A stretch of 64,000 bases of DNA from Heterodera schachtii. Its lineage: Eukaryota > Nematoda > Chromadorea > Rhabditida > Heteroderidae. The stretch is from contig SIJG01000116.1 of NCBI GenBank assembly GCA_023374025.1, positions 62,834 through 126,833 on the forward strand. The letters run 5' to 3'. A model generated the notes under the pieces. It saw nothing but the letters and a program-made list of their open reading frames with translations. It searched no databases and was not told the origin of the DNA. Numbering within the stretch: the first letter of the stretch is position 1; each line of letters opens with the position of its first letter. The translations under genes were made by a program, and so were the position numbers. This document shows positions 24,277 through 36,231 of this stretch, one piece after another.

Positions 24277-26530
24277 TTTTGTATATAAATTGATTGGGTT
24301 TACTAATTTAATTAATTATGTTTTTTGTAACGTGAGTATCAAAGGATTTACATTTTTGTACCAATGTGATAATTTTGTTTAATCCATGTGAACAATTTTT
24401 GCAGTTCAAATATTTTCATATATTAACTAGTTTCGATGCAAATTAAAGGTAATCGTATTTTTTACAAATTTAAATTAATTTATTTATTATGTTGATCTGA
24501 TCCGTGAACATGTTTCTATTTTTTTTGTTTATACATGAATAATAATAATTTATCTTTATGTATATGTATAAATAATGATTTATTTTTTCAATTTTTAATT
24601 CTTTTTTTATTAATTAATAATTTTGATATGATTTTGTAAATATTTTTCTCTTATCTTGGGCTCATCCGCACTTGTTTCTATTTTTTTAATTCGACATGAA
24701 GAAGGATATATCTTTATGTTAAATAATGATTTTATTTTTTCATTTTATTAAATAGTGATTTTTATTTTATTTTTAAATTAATTTTATTAATTAGCGTCAT
24801 TTGTTATGCTTTTTTGTCAAACCTGAGTTTCATAAATATTAAACACTTTTATTTATCAAAATCAGAATTTTTTTCAATTTTATTTTCATGTTAAGAATAA
24901 AAAATAATTACCAGTTTTATACCTTTGAAATTTTTTATAGTTTTATATAGCTTGAAATTTTTTTAAATAAATAGTTCTTAAAATATAAAAGTTTTTATTT
25001 TATAATGTATTTAAATGTGAACGTAACATTGTAAAATAAAATTAATTGCTCAGCATTTTAAAAATCGTCCTTATTTAATTTAAAAGAAATGAATTTATCA
25101 TACATTCTTGGCGTACATCAACAATAATTGAAATTTTTTCTTCTCCAATAAATTTATTAAATCGATTTATTTATTTATTATTTTTAAATATATTTAAAAA
25201 AGATTTTTTCTAAAGAATGTATAAGCATCAAGATTTATTTTTATATTAATTAATCATGCAGTAAGAAATAAGTGCGTAACAATATTTATTTTTTATTTTA
25301 TTTAAGAGAAAAATGTTGGAACTTTATTTGCATCTGAAATTTATTTAATCAAGAAATGCTTTTTATTATGCCTATTTGCTTCTTTTAAAATAAATTGATG
25401 TATTGATTGTTATAAAGGCTGTAATTTGCAAAGTTGAGAGAAAATTAGGTCAAAAGACCATAAAAGATCATCGGATTTTCCTTACGATTATTTTTCTGGC
25501 TAAGGGCTTATCTGTCATAGCCTACTGAGCCTGGGATTATATCGTGTGATTTGGAAAAATATTTTATATTTACAAATATATTTAAACAAAAAAAAAAGAT
25601 TTAAATGATTTGTTCAAGTTTTCATTTGACATTTTTCAGTTTTTAACATTTATTCGGCTTTTATAGCATAAAAAAGCAACTGTCTCGATTTTTACAATTT
25701 AATTATATTTCATTGTCAATAACCAATTTTTTGAGCCTTAATTTCTTATATTCATTTTTAAAATTTATGTTAATGAATTCAATTATATAATAAAAAAAGG
25801 CTTTTGAAATAAAAAAGACATCAAAATTAAAAAAAAACAAAATAAAAAGCTAAAAAGCAAATTTTAAGAAATGCATCAAAAATTATTAAGGTCATATTTT
25901 GATTATTTTATTGCATAATTTTTATTTTGAATAAATTTAAATTTCGAGTTTTTGTTCGAATTCGGCTCCAGGGTTCTAAATTAGGCGAAATGGATGTCAT
26001 ATTAGTGATAGACAATCCCGAAAACCACTAAAACATTTTTGGGACTTACTAAAAATTCAATTTTTTCAAAAAAATGGGAGGAGGATAGGCCCTATTAACC
26101 AGAAAAGTTCTGATTTTTGAATAGTGACTAAATGTTTTTGATTTGTTAAAATTAATTTAATTTTTAAATTTTATGGCATAATGTCATAGCAAAAAATATA
26201 AATATTTTAAACATTTTGGTCAAATAAATTTTAAAAAACTAATTAAATTTTTTTGAAAAATCGTCTTTTTTTGACTCCGAAATCCGATTTTTGTACTTGA
26301 TATTTTGATTTTAAAAATTTGAGCCCGACCTCTGGTGTAAAGTGCAATAAATTGGGCTAAAAACATAAATTGGAGGGAAAAAAATTAATATGCAACGCAA
26401 ATATGATGATGAAGTGAAATATGGGAGAAGGTGGAAGGGCAATCGGATGGGGCAATGCCAAATGATGTGCTGAGATAACGCCAACAGTGCCAACGAGTCA
26501 GCGTCGTTTTGTGTTGATTTTCAATTGATG
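24277..26530. other. AT-rich non-coding region with a short tandem duplication
   Basis: No gene seen. A unit with GTTTCTATTTTTTT, TTATCTTTATG, AAATAATGATTT and TATTTTTTCA occurs at about 24,487-24,600 and again at about 24,663-24,760. The rest is plain AT-rich DNA in which the T bias of the top strand fades. Confidence 0.6.
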
Positions 26531-26533
26531 CAG

Positions 26534-26678
26534 CGAGAGAGTGGTTGAGAGAGAGTCAGAGAGCAAAGAGACAGAGAGGAGAGAGAATAAGGAGGGAGAG
26601 AGTGGGAGTCGGAGAGCACAGAGAAAGAGATGAGAATGAGAGATAGAGAGAGATAGAGAGAAAGGGGAGAGAGAGAGT
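26534..26678. repeat. (GA)n-rich tract
   Basis: Top strand is an impure GAGA tract of about 145 bp. It is the opposite polarity to the (CT)n tract at 43,753-44,175. ORFs over it are Ser/Leu-rich repeats of the tract. Confidence 0.95.
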
Positions 26679-26834
26679 TTAAATTTTGGCGTTCTGATTT
26701 CAAATATTAAACTGTGAGCCCAAAAGGAAAAGGACAACTTTTTAGGCTTTGAAATAGGCTATTTTAAAGCTTTAAGAGGAACAACCTGCCCCAATAATTA
26801 TATATTTTTTTTATTTCAGCATGAATTTCACGGC

Positions 26835-26978
26835 TTATTGTTGGACCAATTGCTTCATTGTGCTCATCTCACAACCTGGCATTAGTGCCGCCAATAAAAT
26901 GATTTGGCCATGGATGTCCAGCCATTCACATCCGTTGGCTGATCGCTGATCAACGAGCTCTCCGCTATAATTGCGCAT
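26835..26978 (-). CDS. Short ORF, possible exon remnant (47 aa)
   Basis: A 47-codon frame from ATG (26,978) to TAA (26,835) in a GC-richer island: begins MRNYSGELVDQRSANG and ends STMKQLVQQ. It has mixed, protein-like composition, unlike the AT-driven ORFs around it. The frame is open upstream to about 27,045, so an exon is possible. I do not recognise the family. The opposite strand has a TTTTATTTCAG acceptor-like site at about 26,811-26,820 followed by a 43-codon frame, so strand is uncertain. Weak call. Confidence 0.2.
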   Translation of the reverse strand: MRNYSGELVDQRSANGCEWLDIHGQIILLAALMPGCEMSTMKQLVQQ

Positions 26979-27039
26979 GGAATCGGATGAACAAAAACGG
27001 TAAAAATAAGACTCATTTTGGCCAATTATTGTAGGACTT

Positions 27040-27180
27040 CATTTTTTGCAAATGCCTAAAATTTGTGTCTATTTCGCCACTTTTTAGTGCCTATTTTAGA
27101 TTTTTGGAAAAATCCATAAATGCAATAAAACGAAAAATACACCCATAAGAATTGAAAATTTTTCCCAATAATTAATTCCC
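27040..27180. repeat. Repeat family with TACACCC(A/T)TAAGAAT units, third copy
   Basis: Contains ATAAAACGAAAAATACACCC followed by ATAAGAATTGAAAATTTTTC, matching 12,330-12,380 and 5,195-5,245. Same orientation as those copies. Confidence 0.55.
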
Positions 27181-27270
27181 TAAAATATATTTTGAAGATA
27201 AAAATAATTTTGTTTTAAAAATTTTCCTAATTATAACAAAATTAAATAAAATATATGAAAATTAGTGTAT

Positions 27271-27678
27271 TTAGGGCCAATGAGAACACTTATAAAAATA
27301 TGTACTCATTTTTTTAATTTTGTATGATGGTAAATACGATTTATTTCTCGTTACAGGACCATTTATGTGCTTACAGTTCGCCTCCAAAAAGTTGGCACTT
27401 TTCATTTGGCAAATTCTTCGCGGACCATCAAAAAGTGCCAGCAAAAGTTGGGACACAAAAATATGGCACGCCATACTGCTTTTGCCATTTTTGTCAATTT
27501 TTGAATGACAAAATTCAATGTTTAATTTGGACAAGTTCATTTTAAATGATGCCTTGCGCGATTTTGCATAAATTTGCCGGCAAAAGTAGCCCATTCGGGG
27601 GACTTGTGGCCGCGGCTTTCCTTTTGTTTTTTCTGATTGCTGTTGCTTTAATGTACGCCTTCGACCTTGCCAATCCAA
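27271..27678 (-). CDS. Hypothetical ORF (135 aa), doubtful
   Basis: Frame from 27,678 to 27,271 within a moderately GC-rich island, beginning MDWQGRRRTLKQQQSEKTKG. The N-terminal part is basic; the middle contains FCHSKIDKNGKSSMACHIFV. No family motif is recognised. The C-terminal 25 or so codons run into AT-rich sequence and look like filler. A TGTAAGC donor-like site lies at about 27,370. The island shows several short self-complementary AAAAGTTGGCAC / GTGCCAACTTTT-like words, suggesting a decayed repeat rather than a gene. Confidence 0.2.
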   Translation of the reverse strand: MDWQGRRRTLKQQQSEKTKGKPRPQVPRMGYFCRQIYAKSRKASFKMNLSKLNIEFCHSKIDKNGKSSMACHIFVSQLLLALFDGPRRICQMKSANFLEANCKHINGPVTRNKSYLPSYKIKKMSTYFYKCSHWP

Positions 27679-27754
27679 ATTAATTGCAGGTCAACCATTT
27701 TTTTTTTTTGGTTTTCTTTTTTTGCCACCAATTTCTCATTAAAATTTGGATAAA

Positions 27755-27900
27755 TATGTAAAAGATTTTGTGCCAAAAATCGTTATTTTGAAAATTTTTG
27801 TGCCAAAATCGTTATTTTTAAGGATTTTGTGCAAAAAATCATTATTTTGAACATTTTGGTGCCAAAAAGCGTTATTTTTACAATTTTTAAGGCAAATTTT
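27755..27900. repeat. Tandem TTTTGTGCCAAAAATCGTTA repeat
   Basis: Four imperfect copies with a period near 40 bp: GTGCCAAAAATCGTTATTTT, GTGCCAAAATCGTTATTTTT, GTGCAAAAAATCATTATTTT, GTGCCAAAAAGCGTTATTTT. Non-coding. Confidence 0.85.
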
Positions 27901-28340
27901 GAAATATTTTTTATTTCGAGTCAGGAAAACCCGGAGATATTTATTGAAAATTTATTTTTAAGAATTTAACTTTAATCCCTTCTCGCTTCCCCAAAATAAT
28001 AATTTTTTTCTCACCGGCAAAAATAAGTGAGTTAATTAATTTCTTTTTAAAATTAATTAATTTATTTTTCCATAAAAATTCGTAAATATATTACGCCTTG
28101 TTCGATTTTCAAATAACTCATTCCGGCTTTGTTTAATGGAGTTTGTCCAAATAGCGTAAAGTCAACTTCGCTGATAGCCAACTATTTTTATAGCTTCATG
28201 TCTTTGTTCCTCTAGCCTATCATTTTGCCGCTCTTTTTTCTATTTTTATTTAATTATAAACTTTTGCTCTAATTTTTGTAATTTGTCGGAGAGTCAAACA
28301 TTTTTTATTTCTGCCAAAATAAGGCGCGCACTTTCCTGGG

Positions 28341-28580
28341 CCCGTAGAATAAGAACGTGGTCATGGTTAAATGACCACGAAGTTGGTGGTAAAACCAGCA
28401 GAACAAGAGCTACCACGAACTTTGGGCAAATGACCATGAAGTTGGTGGTCATTTAACCATAACCATGACCCTCTTTTTAACCCGTAGAATAAGAAGATAG
28501 TTCGTGGTCATTTGACGGGAGTTGGTGGTTAGAAAAGCTACCACCATCATACCCATGGTTGCAATATTTACCATGAGCCT
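28341..28580. repeat. Direct and inverted repeat element (MITE-like)
   Basis: CCCGTAGAATAAGAA occurs at 28,341 and 28,481. Inside, GTGGTCATGGTTAAATGACC (about 28,357-28,376) is the reverse complement, with a small gap, of GGTCATTTAACCATAACCATG (about 28,446-28,466). The block could fold into a long imperfect hairpin. A second half-unit continues to about 28,580. It is much more GC-rich than its flanks. Confidence 0.7.
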
Positions 28581-28794
28581 TTTGACACGGAAAATTGTGA
28601 GACAAAAATAAACAAAAATAAGTTTCTTATAGATTGAAGTGTGCTCTTTCATATGATACCAAAATAAAAAATTTATCTTAATGTTAAGTATTTTTAAAAC
28701 CACTTTTTACAAAGGTAGTCAAAACTCGACAAAAAAAATTTTTAGAGACAAATAATTTTTACGAAAATAACAAAGAATTAACTAAAAACACCTC

Positions 28795-28875
28795 GATAAA
28801 ATATGGCCATAAAATATGGCCCAAAAATCACGAAATATGGACATAAAATGGCAAAAATATGGACATCAATTTTTA
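28795..28875. repeat. AAATATGGAC-type repeat, opposite orientation to 11,045-11,180
   Basis: Copies of AAAATATGGCC, AAATATGGACATAAAA and AAAATATGGACATC. It is the reverse complement of the TTTTTAGTCCATATTT family upstream. Confidence 0.6.
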
Positions 28876-29084
28876 CAAATTGAGTGTATAATTTCTCAAA
28901 CCTTAAAATTCGCTAAATGGAAAGTAAAACTTTCAAAAATGTGCTTTTGTTTTTCAGATCTTATAATCAAACAAAAGTTATTCACAACCCACTAGACCAT
29001 GCATATAAACAAGTAAATGGAGCAAAAAGTTACCAAAACTTACATTAATTTTAAATTTACTAAAAAGCCAATCATTAGGGGTGT

Positions 29085-29215
29085 AAAAAAGTCTCGGTAT
29101 CGAGTCTCGAAAATCGAGACCGGGACTTAAAAACGCGAGACCGAGATTCAAGACCGAGACCAAAAAACCCGAGACTTTTCTCGAGTCGAGACTCGAGACC
29201 GAGACTCTCGGACAG
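29085..29215. repeat. CGAGAC/GTCTCG low-complexity array
   Basis: Dense run of GTCTCG, CGAGAC and CTCGAGTCGAGACTCGAGAC words, self-complementary throughout, so it can fold into several hairpins. Non-coding. Confidence 0.85.
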
Positions 29216-29219
29216 CACT

Positions 29220-32200
29220 ATTGATTACTACTCATGGACGGTAAAAAACGAAAAAATTGCCAAAAAATCATTGGCGTAAAAAACAAAACGCCAATGCATT
29301 CAAATGGAAAACAAAATGACTTAATGTTTGATCAAGTTCCTAATCAGAGGCCAAAGCTTTCAATCCACTTCAAATAATTTAAATCAGTTGTTTTTTAAAG
29401 CTAATAAAAAATGAAATTTAACTTATAACATTTACTAAAGTTGCACTGTCATATTTTGTTGTTTAGTTTTGATCACATTTGATCAGCCATAGCTCGCTTC
29501 ATTCCCAACTAAACTGAACGAATTTGGTATCTAAAAAAAGATTTTGAAAAGTAGAATCTTTTTCTAAGCGAATGCTAAGCAATGTGACATCTCAGAAAAA
29601 AGTTGTAGGAGTTTCAAATTTTCATTACGTTATAACTCAAGCTATATGCAGCAGTTTTTAACCAAAATGCTAAAATTTATTCTTTTGGTATTGATTCTAA
29701 AAGGCTAAAGTGATTTTATACCATTTTAGAGAAAATTGTTAGTATTTATGAAGTTCATGCTTTTTCATTGGTTAGAGGCATGAAAATAGTACGTCAAAAG
29801 AAGAGAAAAAGAAATGCAAATTTTTATTATTCAAAAACTTTCCTATTTGACCCATTTTCCTATCACTAAATGCAGTATTTTTTTTCTCTATCGATAAGTT
29901 AAAATTTAAAGAAAATCTGTAAGGCGGAAAAAAAGTTATATAGAGCGAAGTAAATGTTGTTCTTAACACATTAAGAATGAAGAGATAGTTAAAGATAAAA
30001 AGTAATGTGACAGAATGCCAATTTTTATTGTCATTTTTTTTTCTTTTTTACCATCCATGTACTATATCTTTCATCAATTAAATTACAAGATGAATAGGTA
30101 AAATTAAATTATAACATTATTAAACAAATTTATTAAAAAACAGAGTTCGTATAGCGCGAAGGAAGCGCAATAACAAATAAAGATATACAAAAATTATTAA
30201 ATGGACAAATAAATTAACTGGTGAATAGACGGCAAGGGAATGCAGAAATAATTTTTCAAAGTTAAAACCCGAGCAAAAATAGTTTATAAACTAATTAATT
30301 TTTTAAAAATGTGAAAGCCATATATATCAGATAAAAATAATTCAAAGGAAATTATCCAGATCAAGTTAGAGCTAATGTTCTTAACAAACTAATGCCCAAC
30401 TAATTGTGTAAAGGACGAATTAAAACTAAAAGAAATATTTTAAAACCTGCAAAAAAATAATTGAAATTAATAGTTTTATGTAAAATAAAACCATGTAAAG
30501 TGTTATTGATTTTACGCCTAGCGAAAACTAAAAATTTATATTTAGTTTATGTAACAAAAACTACATTCTCTATGCTGAGAATTCAACAAACGAAATGGAG
30601 GAGTGCGCAATTATTTCTTAAATGATCTAAAATCTTAAAAAATTAATTTAAAAACATACAAAAATTAGAATGAGAACCCAATAGAGAAAAACAAATAAAA
30701 TGGCAGATAAATTTTGTCTTTAATTGTAAAACAATAATTAATCTTTATTTCGTTTTCACTGAATAAACGAGATATATATTATTAAAGAAACTCAATTTAA
30801 AAATAAAAGGCTTTTTAACCTTAAATTAAAATCAATTCATATTTACAATTAAATAACAAATTATGATTTATTTAAAAATTTATAATTCAAGTGAGTTTTA
30901 CAAACAGCCGAAAATTTTATTGGCTTAAATTAAACAAAACTAATGAAAAAAAGAAAAGAAAAATTATTAAAAAAAGAATGATTTAATATGAAGGTAACAC
31001 ATTTAAACTTTATGTATGAATCCGTAATAAATCAAAATTAGAGTTTTAAAGTAAATTTATTTTTTAAACAATTTTCAAAATTATACAAAAGAAATGATTG
31101 ATATAACCAAATATGAATCGTACTTAATCTATTCACTGCAACAAAATTAATGCCTTCTCAATTTCAAATGGCATACATAGATAATAGACAAAATTAGCAA
31201 CAATGAAATAAAAGATTTTCAAGGAAATATGAAAAAATGACAATGCACATAAAACAAAATTATACTAAAAAAAGAATTAATTCATAATAAATAATATTAT
31301 TCAAAAAGACATAAACTTAAATACATAAAAAACTTAGAATGAATTCAATAATGATGAAAACATATAACAAAAAATTCCATTTTCGCTAAATTTAATACAT
31401 AAAAAATATTTAAATAGGAAATAAACTGCACAAAGTCAACAAAAATTGACATAATAAATCCTTAATAAAAAGATAATTAAATGGTATAGAAATAAACAAA
31501 CGAAATATAGAAAAAATTATGATAAAACACTAACTGTATTTTAAATTTTTAAATTAAAACTTGGGTATTGACTACATCGAACAAAATATTATTAATGCGA
31601 TAATAATAATAATTACGAATATTTAATCAGTTAAAATATAAATTATTTCAATATATATAACTTATAATTTTAAAGAACATAGTAAATATGTCAGCAAAGC
31701 CAATGTCGATTTGTGCTGTACATTCAAATGTAAGGCTTTTAAATCTTAAAAAGCTATTACTACAAAAAAATCTAAATTTATAAATTATAGAAATATACCC
31801 AATGGGTGCTAAAATTATTTTGAAGGCACCACAGCCGGAGACAATCCAGGCCGAATTCCCTTGAACCAACAGCCCTCAAATTCAAAAGATGTTGGAAAAA
31901 ACAACATGCCGAGTTGCATTACGATTTAGATAAAAAAACAAACGCGTATAAAATCATACTTCAAAAAAATTTAAAATCTTTGAAATACAGTAAAACTAAT
32001 AGTAATTAAAATTAACATATAGAAAAAAACAGTATTCGAGTTTCGTCTGCTTTTTGTATAATGTTTTTTTAATATTTACTATTTATTTTGACTACTTTCA
32101 GCTACACATTCCCGCAAACAATAAATTTATCAATCGATTAATCAATTAAGATTATTAAATATAATCAAAAAATAAGCGCCTATTACCTTTTTAAATAATG

Positions 32201-35200
32201 TCCAATGTGGCAATACGAAACGCTCTTGTGAATCTTTATGAATTAACCAGTATAAACAAAGTAAAAAATATTACAAAATATAAAATTTATGAATTAAATT
32301 GTTTCAATTATAATTTATTATAAAAATGAAACAATTAGTTATATTAAAAGTTTAGGTGAATTTCTAAAATAATATTGTAAAGACAAAATTTAATTAATTA
32401 TGACTATATATAATTTAAATGTTTTTACAAAAATTTATTTAAAATTGTAAAGAAATATTAATTTAAATTAATTTAAAAAAATATAACTTATTCATAAGAA
32501 TACGGAAAATAAAATCAAAAAGGTATAAAATAAAATGAAAAAATCTTATAATTTTGTCATACCCTTTTAAGCCTAAATTAAACATAATTACTAAGAATTT
32601 TACCATTTACAATCTAAATATAAATATAATATTGTGCCACATGTAAAGAAATAATAATTTCAATAATTTATTTAAATTAAATTATATAATTTGTGTATAA
32701 GAATTAGCACACCATGAAATAAAAAGATATGCAGGAGTAAATTCAACAATTAATATGTTAACAATATTTTATTTCAATTGAAATTAATGAAGTGACGATT
32801 ATTAAAAAAACTGACTGATATAATTTGTTTAATTAATTTATTACAAAGAAAATATAATGGCAACAGAAAAGTCTAATTAAAATAAAATTTAATTTTAATA
32901 TAAAGAAAAAGCTCGCTTCTTAGCATTAAAAATTAAATAAACAAATAAATAAACAACATCATAAAAATATGAAGAAGTTGATTAAATTACGTTAATAGCA
33001 ATAGCGAAAATGAAAAAATTAAATGCACAACCCCTCTCTACGCCTTAACAATTGAATTATCTGAGTCTCCATGTCTAAATGATGACAAAATTAATTAACA
33101 ATTATGAAAATAAAGCACAAAATTCATATTTTAAAAAATGTAACGAATGATAATAAAAAGATAAATAATAAAAATTAATATTTATAATGAAGAAAAGAAT
33201 GTTCAACCTTCTTAGAATGGGAAGGAATGCACAAAGAAATACCTAATTATATTAACTTATAAGAAAAGAGTAGAGAAAAATCCATCTCTTATTTTGACGT
33301 ACTATTTTTTTTATCTATGTTACCATAGAAAAACTGAATTTTCTTCTCTCTAAGAATTTTTTTTCTTCATACAGTTTTCTTTACTATTTCATATGGCAGA
33401 GAAAAATTTTTGCGTGTAATAATAGTTTTTTCTTTTTTGTTAATCGTTTGTTCCTGAGTTATAAGAAAAATAATTTTTTGACGCCTATAACTTTTTTTCA
33501 TTATGCATCAAATTGCATAGCATTTGCTTAGAAAAGCCTCTCCTCATCAAGAGTTTTCGGACTATAAAATGTTTTACTTTTAAATTTTTTCTTATTATAA
33601 ATGTTTATTTACAAAAAATTTTCAATCTTATAACAAAATCTTAATGAATATAGTTCAATTTTTAAAAGATATTTTTATAATATTTTAAAGGTGGCCATTT
33701 TGTCCGCTTGAATGCGGCTTCAAACCCAATTTTAAAAATGTATACATTTGTTTAAATAATTAATATAACAATAATCTTATTTATGAACAAGAAAGTGAAA
33801 ATATCTGAAAAAATAATTAAATTGCATCAGTAAAGAGCTTAAAGTTGTATTTTAAAATTAAATAGAAATTTCAATGTTTAGGATGGTTAACGCAAAGGTT
33901 CTTAAAAATAATTAATATAAAAATGATAATAGCACAAAAAATTTAATTTTTATATACAATTGCTTTTAATCAGTAAAATTCAATGTAAAAAAAGATATTA
34001 AAAAGTAGTTACTACGAAATAAATATTAGCTATTTAATGTTATGACTTATTCGGTCAAAATTAAAAAGATACAAAGAATCAATTATTTTATAATTAATTC
34101 ATTATTCTATATACAAGCTTTGCTCTTTGGGAACCAAACTCTTCAAAATCAGCAATATGGAAATCAAGTTTTTTAACATACTGATTAAAAAGAATCTGTG
34201 CGAATAGAAAGGGAATCGATTATAAATTTATGTCAATTTTCAAAAAATTTACTTCAACTTTTACTATTAAAACGAATAATATTTAATTTTGAATGTTTTT
34301 TCTGTCAAAACATCTCAAAGAACAAATACTGATTTATATTGTTAAAATATGTTAATAATAAACATCAATATCGCGACTGCTGACTTTGTTTTTTTTACGG
34401 ATTTTGTATTTCTACAACTTATTAATGAAATATAAAATTTCATAGAATAAATAGTAACCTACACAGACAAAAGCTTTAATTGCAATTGGCCTTGCAAGAG
34501 AATATAAAAAAGAAATGAATCTTATTTTTAATTAACCGTCATAATCGACTGCTGACTTTGTTTTTTTGTGAATTTTGTAATTAAATCAAAAACTAATTCA
34601 TGAAATATTAAAATATAATAGAATAAATTGCAACCTAACTCAGACAAGTGCCCTAATTGCAAATGGCCTTACAAGAGAATATAAAAAAGAAATGAATCTT
34701 ATTATTTTGTTTTAGTATTCTTCAAAATGTTAATATCCTGACCGTCCATGAGTTCGATGTAGTAATAAACATCTCAGTTAATATTGTAAAATAAATTAAA
34801 ATTATTGCGAAGAAAAAATAAATTTCTGGGTTTTATAAGAACAACCTTCTTGTCTCAAGAATGATATTGTTGTCATTATAATATAAAGTAATATGATTGT
34901 AATATAAAAGACAGATTAATAAGAGAAAAATATTCGACAGATTTAAAAAATCTAAGACGGCTTAATTTCATAAAAAATAATTTACTTAATCATAAATTGC
35001 AAAATGTTATTTTAATTTTAAGAAAAAAACAAAAAATAAAATTCTATGAAAAAAATAATAATTCAAAGTTTTCTTCTTAAAATATATTAAAAATAAATAG
35101 CTCATAAATGCACATTTTAATCAAAATTAACGAAAAAGAAAAAATAAATTAATTAATAAAATTGCTTTAGTAAAACAAAAAAAAATGTCCAAATAACCTT

Positions 35201-36060
35201 GAAGTCGGAAGAAGACACAAAGAAACACCATGATGACTTTACAATAAAGTGAATATTATATTAAATTAAAAATAATTAAAGTTAAAATTTTGAAAAAATA
35301 AATTAAAAAAAAAGATATTAAAAATAAAAATACAACCTATAAAACAATTAATTATAATATAAAAATCTAAATTAAAAAAACTCATTTGAAATATCAATGA
35401 ATAAAGAAATCTTAATTGAATTAGTTAAATTAAATTTTAAAACAAATTTTATAAAATAAAATCTGGTTGAGCTGTTATGGGTTAGAAATGACCAACGAGT
35501 TTTCGCGTGAATCGTCGACTCATAATACCATCAGAGCATTGGTGGAATGCCTTGAATAGACAAATAGAAATAAAATATAAAAACATTACAAATATGCAAC
35601 AAAAAGTTATCTTTAGAAAGAAAGTATTTTCTAATGTTTATGATGAACACTTTCAATGAATTATTGTCCTAAAGAGCAAATATGTTATTAAAATAACAAA
35701 AAAAAGTGAAAAAACTCATGAGAAAAAATTATTTAAATTTCAGTCCTTAAAAGAAAATATTTTAATAATGGAACATAAATAAATGAAAAATATTTACCTT
35801 GAAAATAATTTTTAAACATTGAATTATAAAAAATATATATTAAAAGAAGATTCCCAGTTAAAAAGTGTTCTCATTCCCACTTAACTAACATAGCATTCTC
35901 GCAATACAATTGAAAAAGAAATTATCAATAAAATGTTCGTTTATAAATAAATAATTATAAAATTTTAAGTGATAAATAAAATAAATAAGGCTCAAAATTT
36001 TGTTAAAAAAGACAAAACTAAACCACTAGTAAAAGTTACAGACCAATTTAATAATAAAAT
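29220..36060. other. A-rich non-coding region
   Basis: No gene recognised across almost 7 kb. The top strand is A-rich here, the reverse of the first 26 kb and of the region after 44.6 kb. The few ORFs over 60 codons have no family signature. A small GC-richer patch at 31,800-31,870 carries no motif I know. Confidence 0.7.
34374..34710. repeat. Tandem duplication, unit about 172 bp
   Basis: Two units starting at CGACTGCTGACTTTG (34,374 and 34,546). Both end with TTGCAA(T/A)TGGCCTT and CAAGAGAATATAAAAAAGAA and ATGAATCTTATT. The copies differ by scattered substitutions and small gaps. Confidence 0.85.
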
Positions 36061-36117
36061 AATAGATCAAGAACTGGAGAGCGGTGAATGAGTAGGGGTA
36101 AATAATTGATGAGAGAG

Positions 36118-36231
36118 CTACTGACCAATTTGTGCCCAATCCAAAGTCTCGGGGAGTCGTATTGTGAATTTTGATGTGCTGTTCCCCTGCCCCGGTGTGT
36201 TCGAGGGTAGTACAATGTAAAAGTCATCCAT
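36118..36231 (-). pseudogene. Penton-like minor capsid protein, N-terminal fragment
   Basis: Starts at ATG 36,231-36,229, overlapping the end of integrase (its TGA is at 36,226-36,224). It reads MDDFYIVLPSNTPGQ and then NSTSKFTIRLPETLDW before TAG at 36,120-36,118. The pattern FY(I/V)xLPSN ... N-T-x-x-x-F-T-x-x-L-P-x-x-(I/L)-D is the usual opening of the Polinton/adintovirus penton-like minor capsid protein, which normally runs to several hundred residues. After the stop nothing similar follows and the sequence falls into the AT-rich flank. The gene is therefore cut by a deletion or by the element border. A TATA-like ATATTTTATA lies 22-33 bp before the ATG. Family assignment rests on a short match. 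Confidence 0.55.

Noticed and set aside
35464..35560. TGAATCGTCGA shared (inverted) with 40,785-40,800 as Maverick terminal repeats
   Set aside because: Only 11 bases match and the flanks do not; too short to define ends.
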